A DNA stretch of 64,000 bases from Isoetes taiwanensis (lineage: Eukaryota; Streptophyta; Lycopodiopsida; Isoetales; Isoetaceae): NCBI GenBank assembly GCA_021234155.1, contig JAJEKV010000030.1, positions 14,562,003-14,626,002 of the forward strand, in the 5' to 3' direction. The notes below the pieces were generated by a model. It worked only from the letters and a program-made list of their open reading frames with translations, searched no databases and had not been told where the DNA came from. The position numbers and the translations under genes are program-made. Of the stretch, positions 31,130 through 43,686 are shown one piece after another. The number at the start of each line of letters is the position of its first letter. Position 1 is the stretch's first letter.

Positions 31130-32986
31130 TCAGGTGAGGTGGTGGCATTCTCGCAAGAAGGTGTCAAGACCATGAAGCGCATCCGCCGCCGTTGCCAACC
31201 ACGCCATTAGCAATGTAGATCCATTCGTGGTGGTATCCAGAGTGGCACCTTCTTCCCAATGTGAGCTGGCGAACAAAACGCGGATCCCACCGTGAGATCC
31301 GGCCGAGATCCGAGGTGGAGTCCATCGCATGACCATCCATGACCTTGGTCCAAAAAGGAAGGCCAATCGAAGTCGGGAACACGGGCGTGGAGGTACACAT
31401 GAAGCATAGGGAGAAGGAACCATGCCCGTGGGCATGTGGGTTGCTGAGCGGTCTCAGAATGGCCCGACAAGATCCGGATCAAGAGCTTGACACCAACGAT
31501 CCCAAAGAGAAGAGAGTTGAGAGTTGGCCGGGAGGGCTATCACATCCCGTGGGGACCGCCTTGCTATCCCGTGAGCTTGTAATTGATTATAACCCAGAGG
31601 TGCATATAAATTTATTGCATAGGGAAGATCCTCACGGATGTCCTAGATACTTCCTTATCACGGCAGCTTCGCTTGCCGAGAGATAAATGATTGGCAAGCG
31701 TGCATGTACCGATGAAGAGTTTGGGTCCGGCGAGGAGATCCAAGATATGGATTGTTATCCGAAGCACCCATTGCGATTAGGGGTCACCCCGAAAATTTGG
31801 CGTGGCCCATTTCGAAGTGTTCCCGGTATCACCCAGGATAGAAATCATGAAATATGTAAGCCATGGGCTGAACAACTCAAGGTGATAAAGTCCGGATCGG
31901 CCCACGGTGTATGAGATCAAAGACCACAAGGGCACAAAGACAACCCTTTGTCTTCAATGGAGAGTTCCGCCAAACCAGAAGAAAATCACTACCTTCCTTT
32001 CGGGGAATATCCACAGTCCATCCGCCGCATGCCACTTGAAAGGAAGAGGTGCGGCGAGCAACCACATAATCGTGATAGCAGGAAGGAACTGGGAAGTCAA
32101 AAGGCATTCCGTTAAGAATGGCGGTATGGCGGGCCAAGTTTTGCTTGAGCCTCATCGCCCGGCATGAATAGCTTGTTGTAGCTGTTGTTCAAGATCACGT
32201 ATCCGGTTGTCCCGTTCTAGCAAAGCAGTGTGACGGGTCACCGGACCCGCTTCTCGAAGTGTTGACCGGGAGGAGGATTTCCGAGTATTGAGACGAAGCA
32301 CCGGCAATCTCAGCGCCATCCAAGATCTTCGCTTACGCACCTCGTAAGCTGATCTTTGAAGAGAGGTGAGCCGAGAGGTTCAGAAAGCCGAGCCGCCAAG
32401 GAGGCAACTTGAGCGCCCCGTGCTGAAAGGTTTTGAACTTGAGTGCTGAAATTTTCACAAAGTTCTTGAGTACAAGGCGTTGAGCTTAGCAATATTCAAG
32501 TCCTTGGTACTTTGAGAGCTGCTTTGGACTTGTTGTGCTCCAATAAATTCTGAATTTCTGATTGAGCTGAGCCCGTTGATCCGCAAATTGGCTGACTTGA
32601 TCTTGTGCACTTTTGAGATCTGCATGAGCCCGTAAAGAGAGCTTCATGCTTGTCTTGAAGTTTGGCCTCCAAAGTTGCAACTTGGGCTGTGGTGACTTTG
32701 AAGGTCCCTGGTGTACCGCGATCAGGAGGCCTCTAGTGCGTTGAACCCCGCCATAAGAGCTGCTTGGGATTTTTGTAACTTGAGAGCAAGCAGTTTTGAG
32801 CATCCTGGCGATCTTGGATACAAATAACCCGACGAGGGTGTTGTGGTGGTGGAGCCGGCCGTTGCGGGTTTGTGATATTTGGGAAAGATGGTGTGAAGTG
32901 GATAGTGTAGCGGAGGAGGAGACAAGTGACATGGGTGTGTGGGGACTTTGGACATGACCCGGGGGAAGAAGGGCGTGAAGGGCCAT
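31130..32986 (-). pseudogene. Gypsy B 3' accessory ORF, coiled-coil type (broken)
   Basis: Between integrase and the 3' LTR, in sense orientation, the minus strand encodes the same series of motifs as the relic at 3784-5064. These are a Pro/Gln linker (PAPPPQHPRR), TTAQVATLEAKLQDKHEAL, LKSAQDQVSQFADQRAQL, FSTQVQNLS, LLERDNRIRDLEQQLQQAIH and then QPMAY.FHDFYP. At least four frame changes interrupt it. The heptad-like Leu/Gln/Glu pattern suggests a coiled coil. Position after pol recalls the extra 3' ORFs of some plant gypsy lineages, but I see no signal peptide or membrane segment that would support an envelope-like protein. Confidence 0.6.
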
Positions 32987-34703
32987 TTCGGTTAGTCATT
33001 GGAAGGGCGTTGAGTGGAATTATGAGAATTTTGTGGTGTGGGAGGGAAGTAATGGATGAGGGCTTGAAAGTGGCCTCCCACGAAACCGAAATGGAAGTGG
33101 CACCGGCGGTCCATTTCTTGGAGAAGACGATAGAACATCATTTGGGGCCAATCTATGTGGTGGTTGGAATGTAGCAGTTGATGACCAAAGTTATAGAAAG
33201 GCTTATTGATATGGGTGTTCTTGATAGAATACCCCGGGGAACTTGCGCTTACGTAAATTTAACAAAGGTTTCGTGGAGGCTTGTCGATATTGGTCGGGGC
33301 GATGGACATTGGCATGATAAGCGGGTGCACCAAAACTCGTGACATCGAGATCCTCGTATGGCGTAACCATGATACAAAAGGGGTGTGCAAGGGAATATGA
33401 AATACCTCGTAAATCAAATGTTGAGTCACAAATGGTGATGCCATCGACCACCCGGTGGTGTAGTTTTTTTGGTCGATAACGATATTGGCGATGAATCAAG
33501 GCTAATCGGGTCAGGATTTGAGCCGAAGTTCCATTTTATAGAATCAGAAGTTTGTGTCGCTTCAAATACTTTTATTTGGGCCAACAAGGGCTTTACCGAA
33601 AAAGTGGGGCCAAGAAGGATACAGATGCAAAAAAGAGCCGGATCCTTGGGAGGAGGCTTGAAGTGTAGAAAATCTTGGGGCAGCTATGGTAACGATTTGC
33701 GTAAAACGTAAGAGTGATTCAAAGGCGGAGGACTAAAGTCGAGCACGGAGGACAAAGGCGCAGAAGAACGAAAAAGGTTTTTTAGGGCGCATAACCGAGG
33801 CGAAGAGGTATGAAGAGGGCTTAAACTGAACCGCTTGATGGTGCCTGTGTCAAAAGATGCCAAGAAGTGTATTGAGAGGCAAAATTTGGCTAAGCCCCCA
33901 AAACGTAAGGGAGAAGCAATGAACGTGAGGATGAGACGCGGAAAGAAGGATCGGAGGTGACAAAAAAAGGACACACATTAATGTTCGACGGGCGTGAAAA
34001 GAAGAAATTGCATTTCATCGCGGGCAACCTCGAAGTGGGATATCATTAAAAGGAATGTGTCGAAGGTACCATGGCTAGATATGCGCGGGAGAAAAGATTC
34101 TCATTTTAGAAACAAATTTTGCATTGCAAAACACGTTGGCGATTTGTGTGATTGGTCCACGTCGACAAGGAGTTCTCGATTGGCTATATAAGACGAACCG
34201 AGTAACGGCGCATCCGATGGCGCCAAGATGGTTCAGCTGGTTTGAACGAGGGCGCACTATGCCCAATTTAACCGAGGAGTAGATCACCCGCAAGATGAAT
34301 TGTCCGGATCTCGGGCGCCGCCACAACCGTGGCATTCGAATGGATTTGTTGGTGTGCGGGATGGTCGAACATCCCGACTAAGACCAACGGGGATGGAGGT
34401 GGTTCGCACTGTTACGGGATCTGGCGAACCTCTACCATCTCCTCCTCGCATCACCTGCCCCAACCCGGAGTAGAGGGTTTTTCCTCTTAGGACTTAGTAG
34501 ATAGGGCTCGAGCCCGGTTTTTGTATATAGAGGCGGTGCCCATGGGAAATAGCTGGGCTGCACCCACATTTTGTAAAAATCTCCACTATAATATAATATG
34601 CCGCCTTTCTAGTCACTTTCTCGTGGTGTTTTGCGTCTTGAATCAGACCGTTTGTTGATTTTCGCCGCCTCAGGTGTGATGAAATGTTTTGAGGCGAAAA
34701 CCA
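32987..34703 (-). other. Gypsy B region between integrase and accessory ORF
   Basis: About 1.7 kb with short open frames in sense orientation but no recognised domain. It may hold the N-terminal part of the accessory protein or untranslated sequence. Confidence 0.4.
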
Positions 34704-35761
34704 TTAACCAATGTAGGTAATGGAGTGCCATCTAACTCCTCGCCGGTTGAAAACGCTTTGGTCTAACCACTTGAACAATCGATAAGGGCCAAGCCAACGA
34801 AACTTGAGTTTACCCGAAAATTTTTTGTACACGGAATCATAAAGAAGAACCAAATCGCTTCTTTGAATGTTTTTGTCTTCGACGTTTGTCATGTAAAGAT
34901 TTTTGTAATTGTTGTCCATGAAGAACACGAATATAAGCATCCCGGTCGGGTTCATCCAACTGTTCTAATTGATAGACCCTCTCTTTGAGGCAAAGCGGTG
35001 GATTATGAGCAAGAGCGGTTGAAAACGGAGTGTTGGAAGGATGTATTCAAACGGCATGAGAGCTTCCCGACCATAAACCAATTTAAAAGGAGTGTGACCG
35101 TAGCAATCTTGAAACAAGTATTGTAGGCCCAAAGAAACGAGAGGAAGTTTTGTCTCCACAATCGTGCGGGAAGCGCCACAAATTTTCTTGAGAATGGTGA
35201 CGAGTTTTGTTGGTGCTACGCCAAAACCATTACCTTGAGGATAGTAAGGTGTGCTCTTGTGATGATGTATCGTGAGATAATCCGTCAGCTCCTTGATAGT
35301 ATGGTTGATGAAATGGACACCACGGTCAACGACCAGCTCCGTGGGGCGGCCGAATCGCGTGATAATTTGTTGATAGAGGACCCTAGCGGTGCTGTCGCGG
35401 TGTTGTCGGAAGTGCACGCTTCCGCCCATTTGGTGGCGTGGTCGGTGAGAACGGGTATCGTATCCGCACGGGTGTGCGTAGCGGAGAGAGGATCTATAGG
35501 TCCCACAAAGTCCATTCCCCATTTCTTTGAGGGAAGTGGCGTGGCGACCGGCGTCAAGGGAAGAGCGTCACGGGCGTGGGCGCCCCACCCACCGGCAAGC
35601 GTCCCACGTCGGCGTGGGCGTGAAGCATCTTTGAAGAGCGTGGCCAATAATACCCGGCCGAGAAGGATTTTATGCGTCGCCGTGGTGTCACCATGAAAAT
35701 GACCACCACCTAGCCCTTGATGAGCTTCTCGAACAATATGGAACTTCATGAGGTAGAACAC
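34704..35761 (-). pseudogene. Gypsy B integrase
   Basis: Minus-strand frames encode GMDFVGPIDP, TDHATKWAEAC, FGRPTELVVDRGVHF and TIHHHKSTPYYPQGNG, with the first and second catalytic Asp of the integrase core. Then HTPFKLVYGREALMP follows and, in a last frame (34955-34704), SDLVLLYDS and FRWLGPYRLFKW. The Glu of the third catalytic position is displaced (NGFGVAPTK instead of NG.AE..NK). No chromodomain follows. Confidence 0.8.
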
Positions 35762-36010
35762 GCCGTCGAAGGATGGTGTCCTTACCCTTTTTGTAGAGAT
35801 GTCCCAAGAACCATGGTGTAGTCACGGACCTCTCCTGGAGAAATTGATGGCGACGGGATTGCCGCAGCGTGAGAGAGCCGCCGTCCCCTCCGGTGGAAGA
35901 GCACCGGTGAGGAATGCGCTGAAAATCATGGAACCAATGTGGTGTTGCCGTGACTAAAAAAAGAGCCGAGCATCGAGGAAAGCGCGCCGAGACTCGGTTG
36001 AGGGATCAAA

Positions 36011-36229
36011 TCAGGTGGATGCGGAAAGATAATCGGGGCGACATGAGATTTGCCGCCTTATGAACGATTTCAAAAGAACAAATTCTTGGAGAAGAAGGAC
36101 GAAAGCAATGCGCCCGTGGGCGCGGGACTTGTTGATCAAATAGAGGAGTGCTTGGTGGTCCACAAAGAACTTGAGTTGACTGCCCAAAAGGTAATGAGCG
36201 AAGCGTTGGACACGTAAAATGAGACCCAA
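36011..36229 (-). pseudogene. Gypsy B RNase H fragment
   Basis: The minus strand encodes RVQRFAHYLLGSQLKFFVDH followed by QALLYLINK, the central RNase H strand with its Asp-His, then broken sequence toward integrase. Confidence 0.75.
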
Positions 36230-36486
36230 AGCTTCACGCCCGCGGGCGTAATAGTTGCGCCGCGTAATTGAGTTTTCTACCGGCGTAGCGATTTGGTTTG
36301 TCGATTAGCGTGATCATATTCTTGAGAGAGAACAGCTCAATAGCAAACGCCGGAGACATCGACATGAGCGGAAAGGGCTTGTCCCATTGAGGAGGAACAA
36401 GAACCGTGTTCGAGTAAGCAAAAGCTTCACTGTTGGAAAGATCCGTACCGGGAATTCAAAGTCAGGTAGATTCGCCACCCGTGAGT

Positions 36487-37146
36487 TTATGAATGGACCG
36501 CAATGGTCGCTAGTCCAGGTATGAAGGTGGAGTAATAATTGACCTTACCCGTGAAAGAGCGTGTCTCCTTGATATTGGGCTGGTGCTTGAGCCTTGAGCA
36601 CACAACCGATTTTGGCGGTGATCTGTGGTGATACTCGCTTTGTCGACAACATGGCCTAACAGACACCGAGGGTGGCATAAAGGTGCATTTCTCGGATTGA
36701 GACTAATGCCAGGACTCATCACATTTCTCGGAAGACGAGTTCCAATTTATCCAAATGGTCACCATGGAACTGTAGGGCGTAGAAGTCATCTTGAAAAATT
36801 TGCAAGAAGGGATTTTCCTTCATGAAATCATGAAAACCGAGAGCATGATGCGTTGAAACGTGGATGGAGAGTTTGATAATCCAAAAGGAACCACCTTGTA
36901 GGCAAAAAACACTTTACCGGGTGGTGAAAGTAGTCTTGAGTTGATCAGATTCTTTGATTGAGATCCGATAGCAGAAAAACCATCCATGAAGGAGTACATC
37001 TCATGTCCGACCACCTCTTCCAACTCGGGTCCGTGAAGGGAAGTGGAAATGATCACGCTCCGCGGGCCTGATTGAGTTTCCGATAGTCCACATGTGACGG
37101 ATCTTACCATTGTGTTTGAGGGCAATGGCGATGGGGGCTCACCCAT
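36487..37146 (-). pseudogene. Gypsy B reverse transcriptase
   Basis: Minus-strand frames contain MYSFMDGFSAIGSQSK, FFAYKVVPFGLSNSPSTFQR (the gypsy RT block before the catalytic YxDD) and KVNYYSTFIPGLATIA (connection domain). Frames change several times. The YxDD block itself is not clearly readable. Confidence 0.8.
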
Positions 37147-38097
37147 TCGTAATGTTTGACCTCATAGATCAAACTCCGGCACAAAGGAGTTTGTCAATTT
37201 CCGCTTGACGCCGATCCACGGTAATTGGGGTTGAGATCGCTGCTGTCGTTGCACCGGGTCGGCGGCATCAGATTTGGTAGGAATGGTGAGTTCCCCAAGC
37301 TTTGTTGATTCCCCAAGATCTCCGTAACTCCGGTTAAGATGTGTTTGAATTTTGTGAAGCGGCTTTGACGGCCCCTGCTACGATAAGGAGCCGGAAGATT
37401 TGCAGCAATGCGACAGTTGATTGTTGCCGACGCCCACAATCTCGACGTCCCTGAGTCCGAATATGGGGTATTACTTCAGTATCCTTGACAATGTGTGTGC
37501 GGAGGTTGGAGCATAACCGGATGCGTGGCACTTTGCGTGGTGAAAAGAGGGGTTGCTCGGTTTCATCCGCAGGTTGCTTCATGGCGGCGTGTACATCAGC
37601 GTGAGTTCTGCGGAGGTGCGCGATTCAAAAGTGATCAACACGTTGGATTCGACAAAAAGAGCAGTGGGGTCAAGCAAAGCAGTACAGCTGGTCCCGATCA
37701 AGAGTCATTTCCCCAAGGATCGACATATTCGGTAGATGATGAGGCGGAACTTCTTGAGTGGAGCCCGAACTTGATAAATATTCTCGAGCTTCTCCGTAAC
37801 TGCGGTAATGAGAGAGGGTTCGCATTGTCAACGAAATGATCCCCGCCTCGTTTGCAAGTCCATGGTGGCATTGAGATGACCATCGGTGATGACTAAGCGG
37901 TCAGTGGGCCCCAAGAATGGATACTCTTTTACTGGCCCGGAGAAAAGGTCCGCCGACAAACATTTCATAGTCACCGGATCTTCGCCGACTTTCCAAACTC
38001 CAAATTCCATGGGGGAAGCGGAGATCACCGATGTTGATGTGAAGAAGAGGTGTGACGCCTTGAGGTCGCGATGATATGGCCATTAGCCAACTTGATG

Positions 38098-38370
38098 TCA
38101 TATGGGGGCACCTAAAGAGTTGTGTGATGCCCATTTGTTTATGGAGTTTATCCGTGATGAGATTGACTGCATACCTCCATCTATTTGAACATGGTTGATT
38201 TGTTGATTACCCACCGTGGCATGGACCGGTGGGTAGGTAGAAAGTAGCCAACTAACTAAAACAGTTGGGAGTGGTAACTGGTCCTTGAGAGCGGGACAGA
38301 GTTTCAAAATGGTTGCCAAGCTTAAAGGAATTTTGATCTTGGCTAGCTCCTCTTGGAGTTCTAGAGGCAC
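38098..38370 (-). pseudogene. Gypsy B protease region
   Basis: A minus-strand frame with IKIPLSLATILKLCP and, near residue 65, HVQIDGGMQS. The D-G-G in place of D-S/T-G resembles protease sites of some plant gypsy lineages. Identification rests on this motif and on its place between gag and RT. Confidence 0.5.
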
Positions 38371-39289
38371 ATGAGAAAAAGGATCACTGGTTCCACTGGT
38401 GCGCGGGAGTGCGTGGTAGTGAAGCAGCTACTTTTTGAGTAAGTCAACCTCGGCAGCAATATTGGGATACGCCCCGAGGCGTGGAGGTTGAGATGTGGAA
38501 GGTGTATCTTGTCTTTTGTTGAGCTCTAGTGGTGGCATGAACATTTGCCAATGTGCGGCCTTCCGCAGACTTGCATGAGGTTCAAAATGCTTTGGCTTAA
38601 CTTTTTGGCATGACATGTGGCATGAGCTTCTCCAAGTCGAGGTGCAAAGTGAACCTTTTTTCGCCCTCATGAGGAATGGTGTCAACCGCAAAGGCGGGTT
38701 GCGTGCCATTGAATAATGGTCAAAAGGGCGTGATGCCTTGGTCCGGCGTGAAACTAAACCAACCCAATTTGACGGGTGGACCGGAGGATTAAGTGTGAAA
38801 AATTTCCTCTTGTGCTTGTTGATCCAAACCGAGGTTGATTTTCGGAGCTGGTTGATAGCGTGATTGCTGAGGCGCTCTTGGTGGCTTCTTAAGAACCGGG
38901 TCTCGGGCCTTGTTTGCCATTAGCAATCCGTAGTTGGTAAGCCGTGAGGCGGACCGATGTGGTCCGATTGGTGTTGTGAAGTCGCACCGAACTTGTGGAA
39001 GTTGAGGACACGCCGTGGTGGTATGACCCCATTCTTGACAAAGTGATAAACACCAGCTTTAGAAGGATCAAAAGGAGGACGGGTTGGATCCCCGTGGTTG
39101 CTCCCCTGATAGAGTTGAGTGGGGCGCCTCGGAAGTGGTGGCTGCCGATAGTGCGATGGTTGCTTGAGGTGTGGTTTGCACTTGATAAACCATTTTGTTC
39201 TTGAACGATGTGGGATGAGTGCGCAGTGCACTCTTCCGTGGCATGATTGCACATGTTGCACGCTTGCAATGAGGCGGGCCATTGGTGGA

Positions 39290-40340
39290 GTTGCACTCAT
39301 TTGCCAAATGGCCTTGGTATTTGCAAATATGGCACCAGATTTGACCGCTACCAGGATTAGCGTGTTGAGGTTGAAATGCCGTGCCAGGAACCATGACAGT
39401 GGAATGAGCAGGAGCTCTCAAGAGCCGCGCGGGAGGAAACATTGATCGAAAGGGATTGACAAGGTCGATAGCCCGCCTCCAAAGTCTTAGGACGCAGTAT
39501 TCAGTCATGAGTCAATAGTCGGAGGAAGTCCTTGGAGAAACCAGACCAAAATCGCGGCTCTGGTGGGGTACTCCTTGAGCTTACTTAGCGTAATGTGAAG
39601 TCGATCCGCAAAATCCAAGGCGGAGACTCCGTGGGCTCTTGTTGAAGTTCATTGAGTTGCTTGAGATGAAGTTGATCATCATCCGTGGTTCCATAATGAG
39701 ACGTAAAAGCATTCGCATTTGGACCGATCTTGTTTCCAATGGCTTTGTTGGACATGAGCCATTGATGAGGAGAGCCACGCAAGGTGGTGGAAAAGATGTG
39801 GAATTTCAGTTGAGGTTTGCATGACCATTTAGGACAAGCTAGAGCCTCAAATTCTTCCATGTGGGCCCGAAAGCTTTTGGTCAAACCGGGTTTGCCTTCG
39901 TGGTTGCCAAAGGTGGGATAAGTCGGTTTTAGAGTCCGAAGGTAGATGTGAAAGTGCCGGGCCGGACAGAACAAAGATAGTGAGGATATTGAGGTTGAGT
40001 TAGATGTGGCATGGTGCCCGAAGGACCCCGGCGAAGGGGTGACTGCTGAGAAATTGAAGTAGCCGAGCAGCGGTGGTTTTGAGATCCGTAAGGTTGTAAA
40101 CGTGAAGGGCGCGGGGAAACGAGGGAAAGGATATTCCCGGTAGGCAAAAGGAGACGGTGGATATCCCGTGGCTCACCCGGGGGAGATGATGGTTGTGAAG
40201 GAAGAGGCGCATGGCCTGAAGAATGATGGATGTAGGCATGTTAGGGGTATGAAAGTACGGTTGAGAAGGTTGAGCCCCGATAAGGCTCCCCGACAAAGTG
40301 ATGAGGGACCGGAGGTTGTGAGCAATGTTTGCACGCTTTG
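39290..40340 (-). pseudogene. Gypsy B gag with zinc knuckle
   Basis: Minus-strand frames give a Pro/His-rich N-terminus (about 40296-40000) and a capsid-like domain at 39974-39585 (ILTTLRGSPHQW-type context; QLKFHIFSTTLRGSPHQWL). A CCHC zinc knuckle (WCHICKYQGHLANEC) lies near 39337-39296. Several shifts separate these parts. Confidence 0.75.
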
Positions 40341-40560
40341 GGGCGGGAACCAGGACGAGACAGACACGAGGGGTGGGTGGCGCTTGACCGAGCCCCTAGA
40401 TCAAGATGGCCTCCCTCTATGTCATAAGCAGATCCATACATGTCGCTGCAATAAGTTTCCCTCGACAACATGGCTTCCAAGCGAGGCCGCTCGAGAAAGG
40501 AGTTCTTCCGGGCGTGAAATTACGGACGGCATATGGGCAATGTAAGAAAGTAGGATGGAA

Positions 40561-40580
40561 TCGCACCCGGTAGCGGCGTA
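40561..40580 (-). other. Gypsy B primer-binding site, tRNA-Asp-like
   Basis: The minus strand reads ACGCCGCTACCGGGTGCG three bases inside the 5' LTR. It resembles the tRNA-Asp type site (GCGCCGTTGCCGGGG) with transitions. Confidence 0.45.
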
Positions 40581-40583
40581 TGG

Positions 40584-41173
40584 TGTTTGGGGTCCGGGTT
40601 CGGGAACTCCCGGAAGACAGCCCCGTGAGGACCCGTGGATCTAACAGAGAGTCCGGGGACTATGTCACGCTGGATTTGCAAGAAGAGAAGAAGAAGAAGA
40701 AAAAGAACAAATGAGAGAAAAATGATAAGCTTCCTTGATATCAATGATGAACATACATGAGCTCTCGCAATAGAGAGAAAACTGAAAGGAGACAAGACTC
40801 AAAACTCATCTAAAAACTCATGTGCTAGCTCTACTCATATATATAGTACAATGGCCTTGGGCCCAATATAGACACTCTGACTGATCTCGGTGCCGACTCG
40901 GAAGGAGGCCCGATTCTGGTGGAATGTTGGCGGTGCTCTTGAAGTGCCTAGAATCACGCCGACGCCGACGACGTGCAAGGGTGACGGGTCACTTGTCTGA
41001 AAGGGCGCCTCTTGTTGTTGACGACCCACAGGTTTTGATTGCGTGGTCTGGCCGCTGGTCTTCTTTCCGGGGGAGCCTTTGATGGCTGACCCGTGGGTGG
41101 CGAGGATCTTGAGCTTGACCACGGTCTGTCAGATGCATGAATAGTCCCTGTACTGTGAGGCACGTGACTAACA
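40584..41173 (-). repeat. Gypsy B 5' LTR (right copy)
   Basis: It aligns with 30151-30735. AT-rich parts are nearly identical, whereas CG-rich parts carry many indels. It ends next to the ACTCC duplication. Confidence 0.85.
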
Positions 41174-41519
41174 ACTCCGCTCTATGACTATTGTTTTGCA
41201 TTGCATATAGTGCCTTCCAGCCTGCCGTCACTCGTAGCCATATGGATGTGCCCCAGTGCATAGTAGAAGGAAACTCCACTCCCAAATATTTGTATGTGGA
41301 TGCAACTTCCACATTCTGGCCTCGGTAACTGAAGGAGGGGACCCTCGGCTGACGTGAAGATGATATGAAAACCACCTTAGTCTTGGCCAGGTTTGACGCG
41401 CATATCAGTCGCTTGGCAGAATGATGTATATGACGAGTACTTCCACAGCATAAGGAATAATCCGACCAAATGAAGGGAAGCGATCTAATAAGTCCGGCCA
41501 ACTTCTTAGATGGCATCAA
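41174..41519 (-). pseudogene. LINE reverse transcriptase, segment 1
   Basis: The minus strand encodes NLAKTKVVF followed by YRGQNVEVASTYKYLGVEF and GWKALYAMQ, the thumb region of a plant LINE RT. The catalytic domain upstream is absent, so this is a 5'-truncated copy or its upstream part has been lost. The frame continues into 30150 after Gypsy B is removed. Confidence 0.75.
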
Positions 41520-41649
41520 CTCAAAGGTGGGACTATTTCAAGAGGGCAATAATTAAGAAAGGGGAGATCCTAGAGTATAGATTAGATCTAAAACAAGAAT
41601 AATTATTTAATTACATAGTTTTTATGTGTGCCCAAAGGTAAGGTCATGC

Positions 41650-42733
41650 TTACTAAACTTGTGGCCATAGGATTTATGTAAGTAATTTTTTAACTTGTAA
41701 CCTTGCACCTCCTAGATGGCGGACATCTTTAAGAATAAGACTCTTAAGTCTAAATCTAGGCCAGTAATTATGGCAAGGCCAAGTAATTAGCAGCACCAAA
41801 GGAACAAGAGTCAAGTTCGACATCAACCTTAAGCGGAGCAAAGTAGAGCATCGGTACCAACTTATGTACATTGGCAAGTATGACCTCATAATAGGCATGG
41901 AATATTAAAGCTGGCTAAGGCAATAATTGGTTATCATAAGCAAAGATGTTTATCCTAGCACCAAAGGACAATTACCTTATAATTACGCATGTTAGTGAAG
42001 CAATTACTAAGTGCATCACGAGGAACGAGGTCATACATACTTAAGCCACAAGTCGTCGACCCCGACCACAAGAGTAAGAAGGAAGATGCTACTTCGGAAT
42101 AGTTGCCTCGGCCAATTTCTAAGTTAATCAAGAAGTCCCATGATATACCTCTGGATGAAATTTGAGAGTTTTTGCTCTATAGAGGCGTAGAGTCTGAAAT
42201 CACTCTTGCACCAGATGCAGAGCCGAACCAGCAAGCTCTTTATAGACTGAGCACTTCCGAGCTAGCAGAGCTCAAGAAGCAGTTGTAGGAGTTGATCAAC
42301 TTGGGATCCTTTCGGCCAGGATGGAAGTCTAAAGATGTATATCAACCATGGGCAGTTCAACAAGCAAACGACATAATGGATCAGCCCCAGGAATCAAGAT
42401 TCTTCTATAAAATCGACTTAAGCTCGGGCAATCATCAAATAAGGATGAAGGGGGAAGATAATTATAAGACTCCTTCAGAACACGGTATGGGCACTATGAC
42501 TTCACAGTAATGCCCTTGAGTCTATCGAATGCTCCACCGACTTTGCTCCACCGACTTTTATGCACTTGAGGAATGACATCTTCGAACTTGGATGAGTTCG
42601 TCATCAATTTTCTTCGACGACATCGTGATCTACATCAAATCAATGGAAGAGCATACAACCCAGTTGAGGAAAGCCGTGGAGAAGCTAAGACGTCGCCACT
42701 TATTGGCAAGCTTTTGAAGCATCAATTTGCAAT
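41650..42733 (+). pseudogene. Second Gypsy A-like chromovirus relic, protease-RT part
   Basis: The plus strand carries the Gypsy A order: protease remnants (KYDLIIGMEY near 41880), then RT pieces (YRGVESEITLAPDAE, LSTSELAELKKQL, FFYKIDLSSGNHQIRMK) and a catalytic block FFDDIVIYIKS near 42620. Many stops are present. The relic is interrupted at 42738 by the non-coding LTR element and resumes at 45551. Confidence 0.8.
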
Positions 42734-42738
42734 GCCAT

Positions 42739-43474
42739 TGATACGAACCGGTCTTCTCTATCTGCAAATCTATTTGCAAAACTGACAAACACGGTTAATC
42801 CAATCAACCTGGAACTCCAGATCAAGTTCTTCTGGCACTACTTATCCACCCAACTGGGCTCTGATTTGCAAACACGGCAAGTCTGGCTCAATCTCTTCCC
42901 AATTCTGAGAGTCTGCTAACCAACTGGATAGTCTCTTTGGGATTCTCTGGATACTCTAGAGCTAAGGGATGCATTCAATTCAACCACAAATTATCAAAAG
43001 ATCTACAACAGTCTGACTTCTATCACACGCCAGACACTTCCGACTGCCACAATTCTGCAGATCGATGACTTTTATGCTATTCTAAAAGGTATTTGTAAGC
43101 TAAAACTGGATTTGCCTTTTCCTCCTAAGCTAAATCCGGCCATCTCAGACCTTTTTCTACTAAAACTTAGCACCTCCGGATGCCCTTTTCCTGCATTCCG
43201 GCCAGTTCTTATGGCCCAGGAACTAATTCCGGGCAGTTCCGACCTGTTTGACAACAAAAAGGCTCTGTTTTGTTCACATGGTTCGTTTGATTTTGGTTAT
43301 TCCGATTCCAATAATTCCTTTATTATAACCTTTTAACATTTCAATGGTTTGCTTTAGTTTAAAACATTTAACAATCAATCAAAATGACAAAATATCCATC
43401 TAAAAACCCTTGCCTCTGTGTTTGTCTCTGCAAATCATTCCTCTGAGCCACGCCCCCAAGCTAGTGCCGTATCA
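42739..43474 (-). repeat. Non-coding LTR element, 3' LTR
   Basis: Left copy of the 0.73-kb LTR. It differs from the right copy by a few substitutions and a small indel near 43080-43090. Confidence 0.9.
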
Positions 43475-43523
43475 ATTTCCTCCCTTCCCAAGGCTGATCG
43501 TCCTCGATCATCTGCCTTAGGGA

Positions 43524-43686
43524 GTAACAACCTTTCCCAAAGCTAGTCAACTGACTATCCGCTTTGCTGGAATAACCACCTTTCTTTCTAAGCTAGTCAC
43601 CTGACTATCTGCTTTGAAAGGATTTCTTCAAAACCACCTTTCTTTCTAAGCTAGTCACCTGACTATCTGCTTTGAAAGGATTTCTT
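43524..43686. repeat. Three ~58-bp tandem units inside the non-coding LTR element
   Basis: Units share 'agctagtcacctgactatctgctttg'-like sequence. The second and third (from 43575 and 43633) are nearly identical and the first is diverged. Confidence 0.8.

Larger units (their letters stand above)
30151..41173 (-). mobile_element. Gypsy B: Ty3/gypsy LTR retrotransposon with 3' accessory ORF
   Basis: LTRs at 30151-30735 and 40584-41173 are flanked by the 5-bp duplication ACTCC (30146-30150 and 41174-41178). On the minus strand the order is 5' LTR, primer-binding site, gag, zinc knuckle, protease, RT, RNase H, integrase, accessory coiled-coil ORF and 3' LTR. No chromodomain is seen. The coding parts are broken by many stops and shifts. 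The total of 11.0 kb is long for the family because of the ~4 kb between integrase and the 3' LTR. Confidence 0.9.

Noticed and set aside
30736-32986. Envelope-like glycoprotein in Gypsy B
   Set aside because: Position after pol would fit, but no signal peptide or membrane segment is visible and the readable part looks like a coiled coil.
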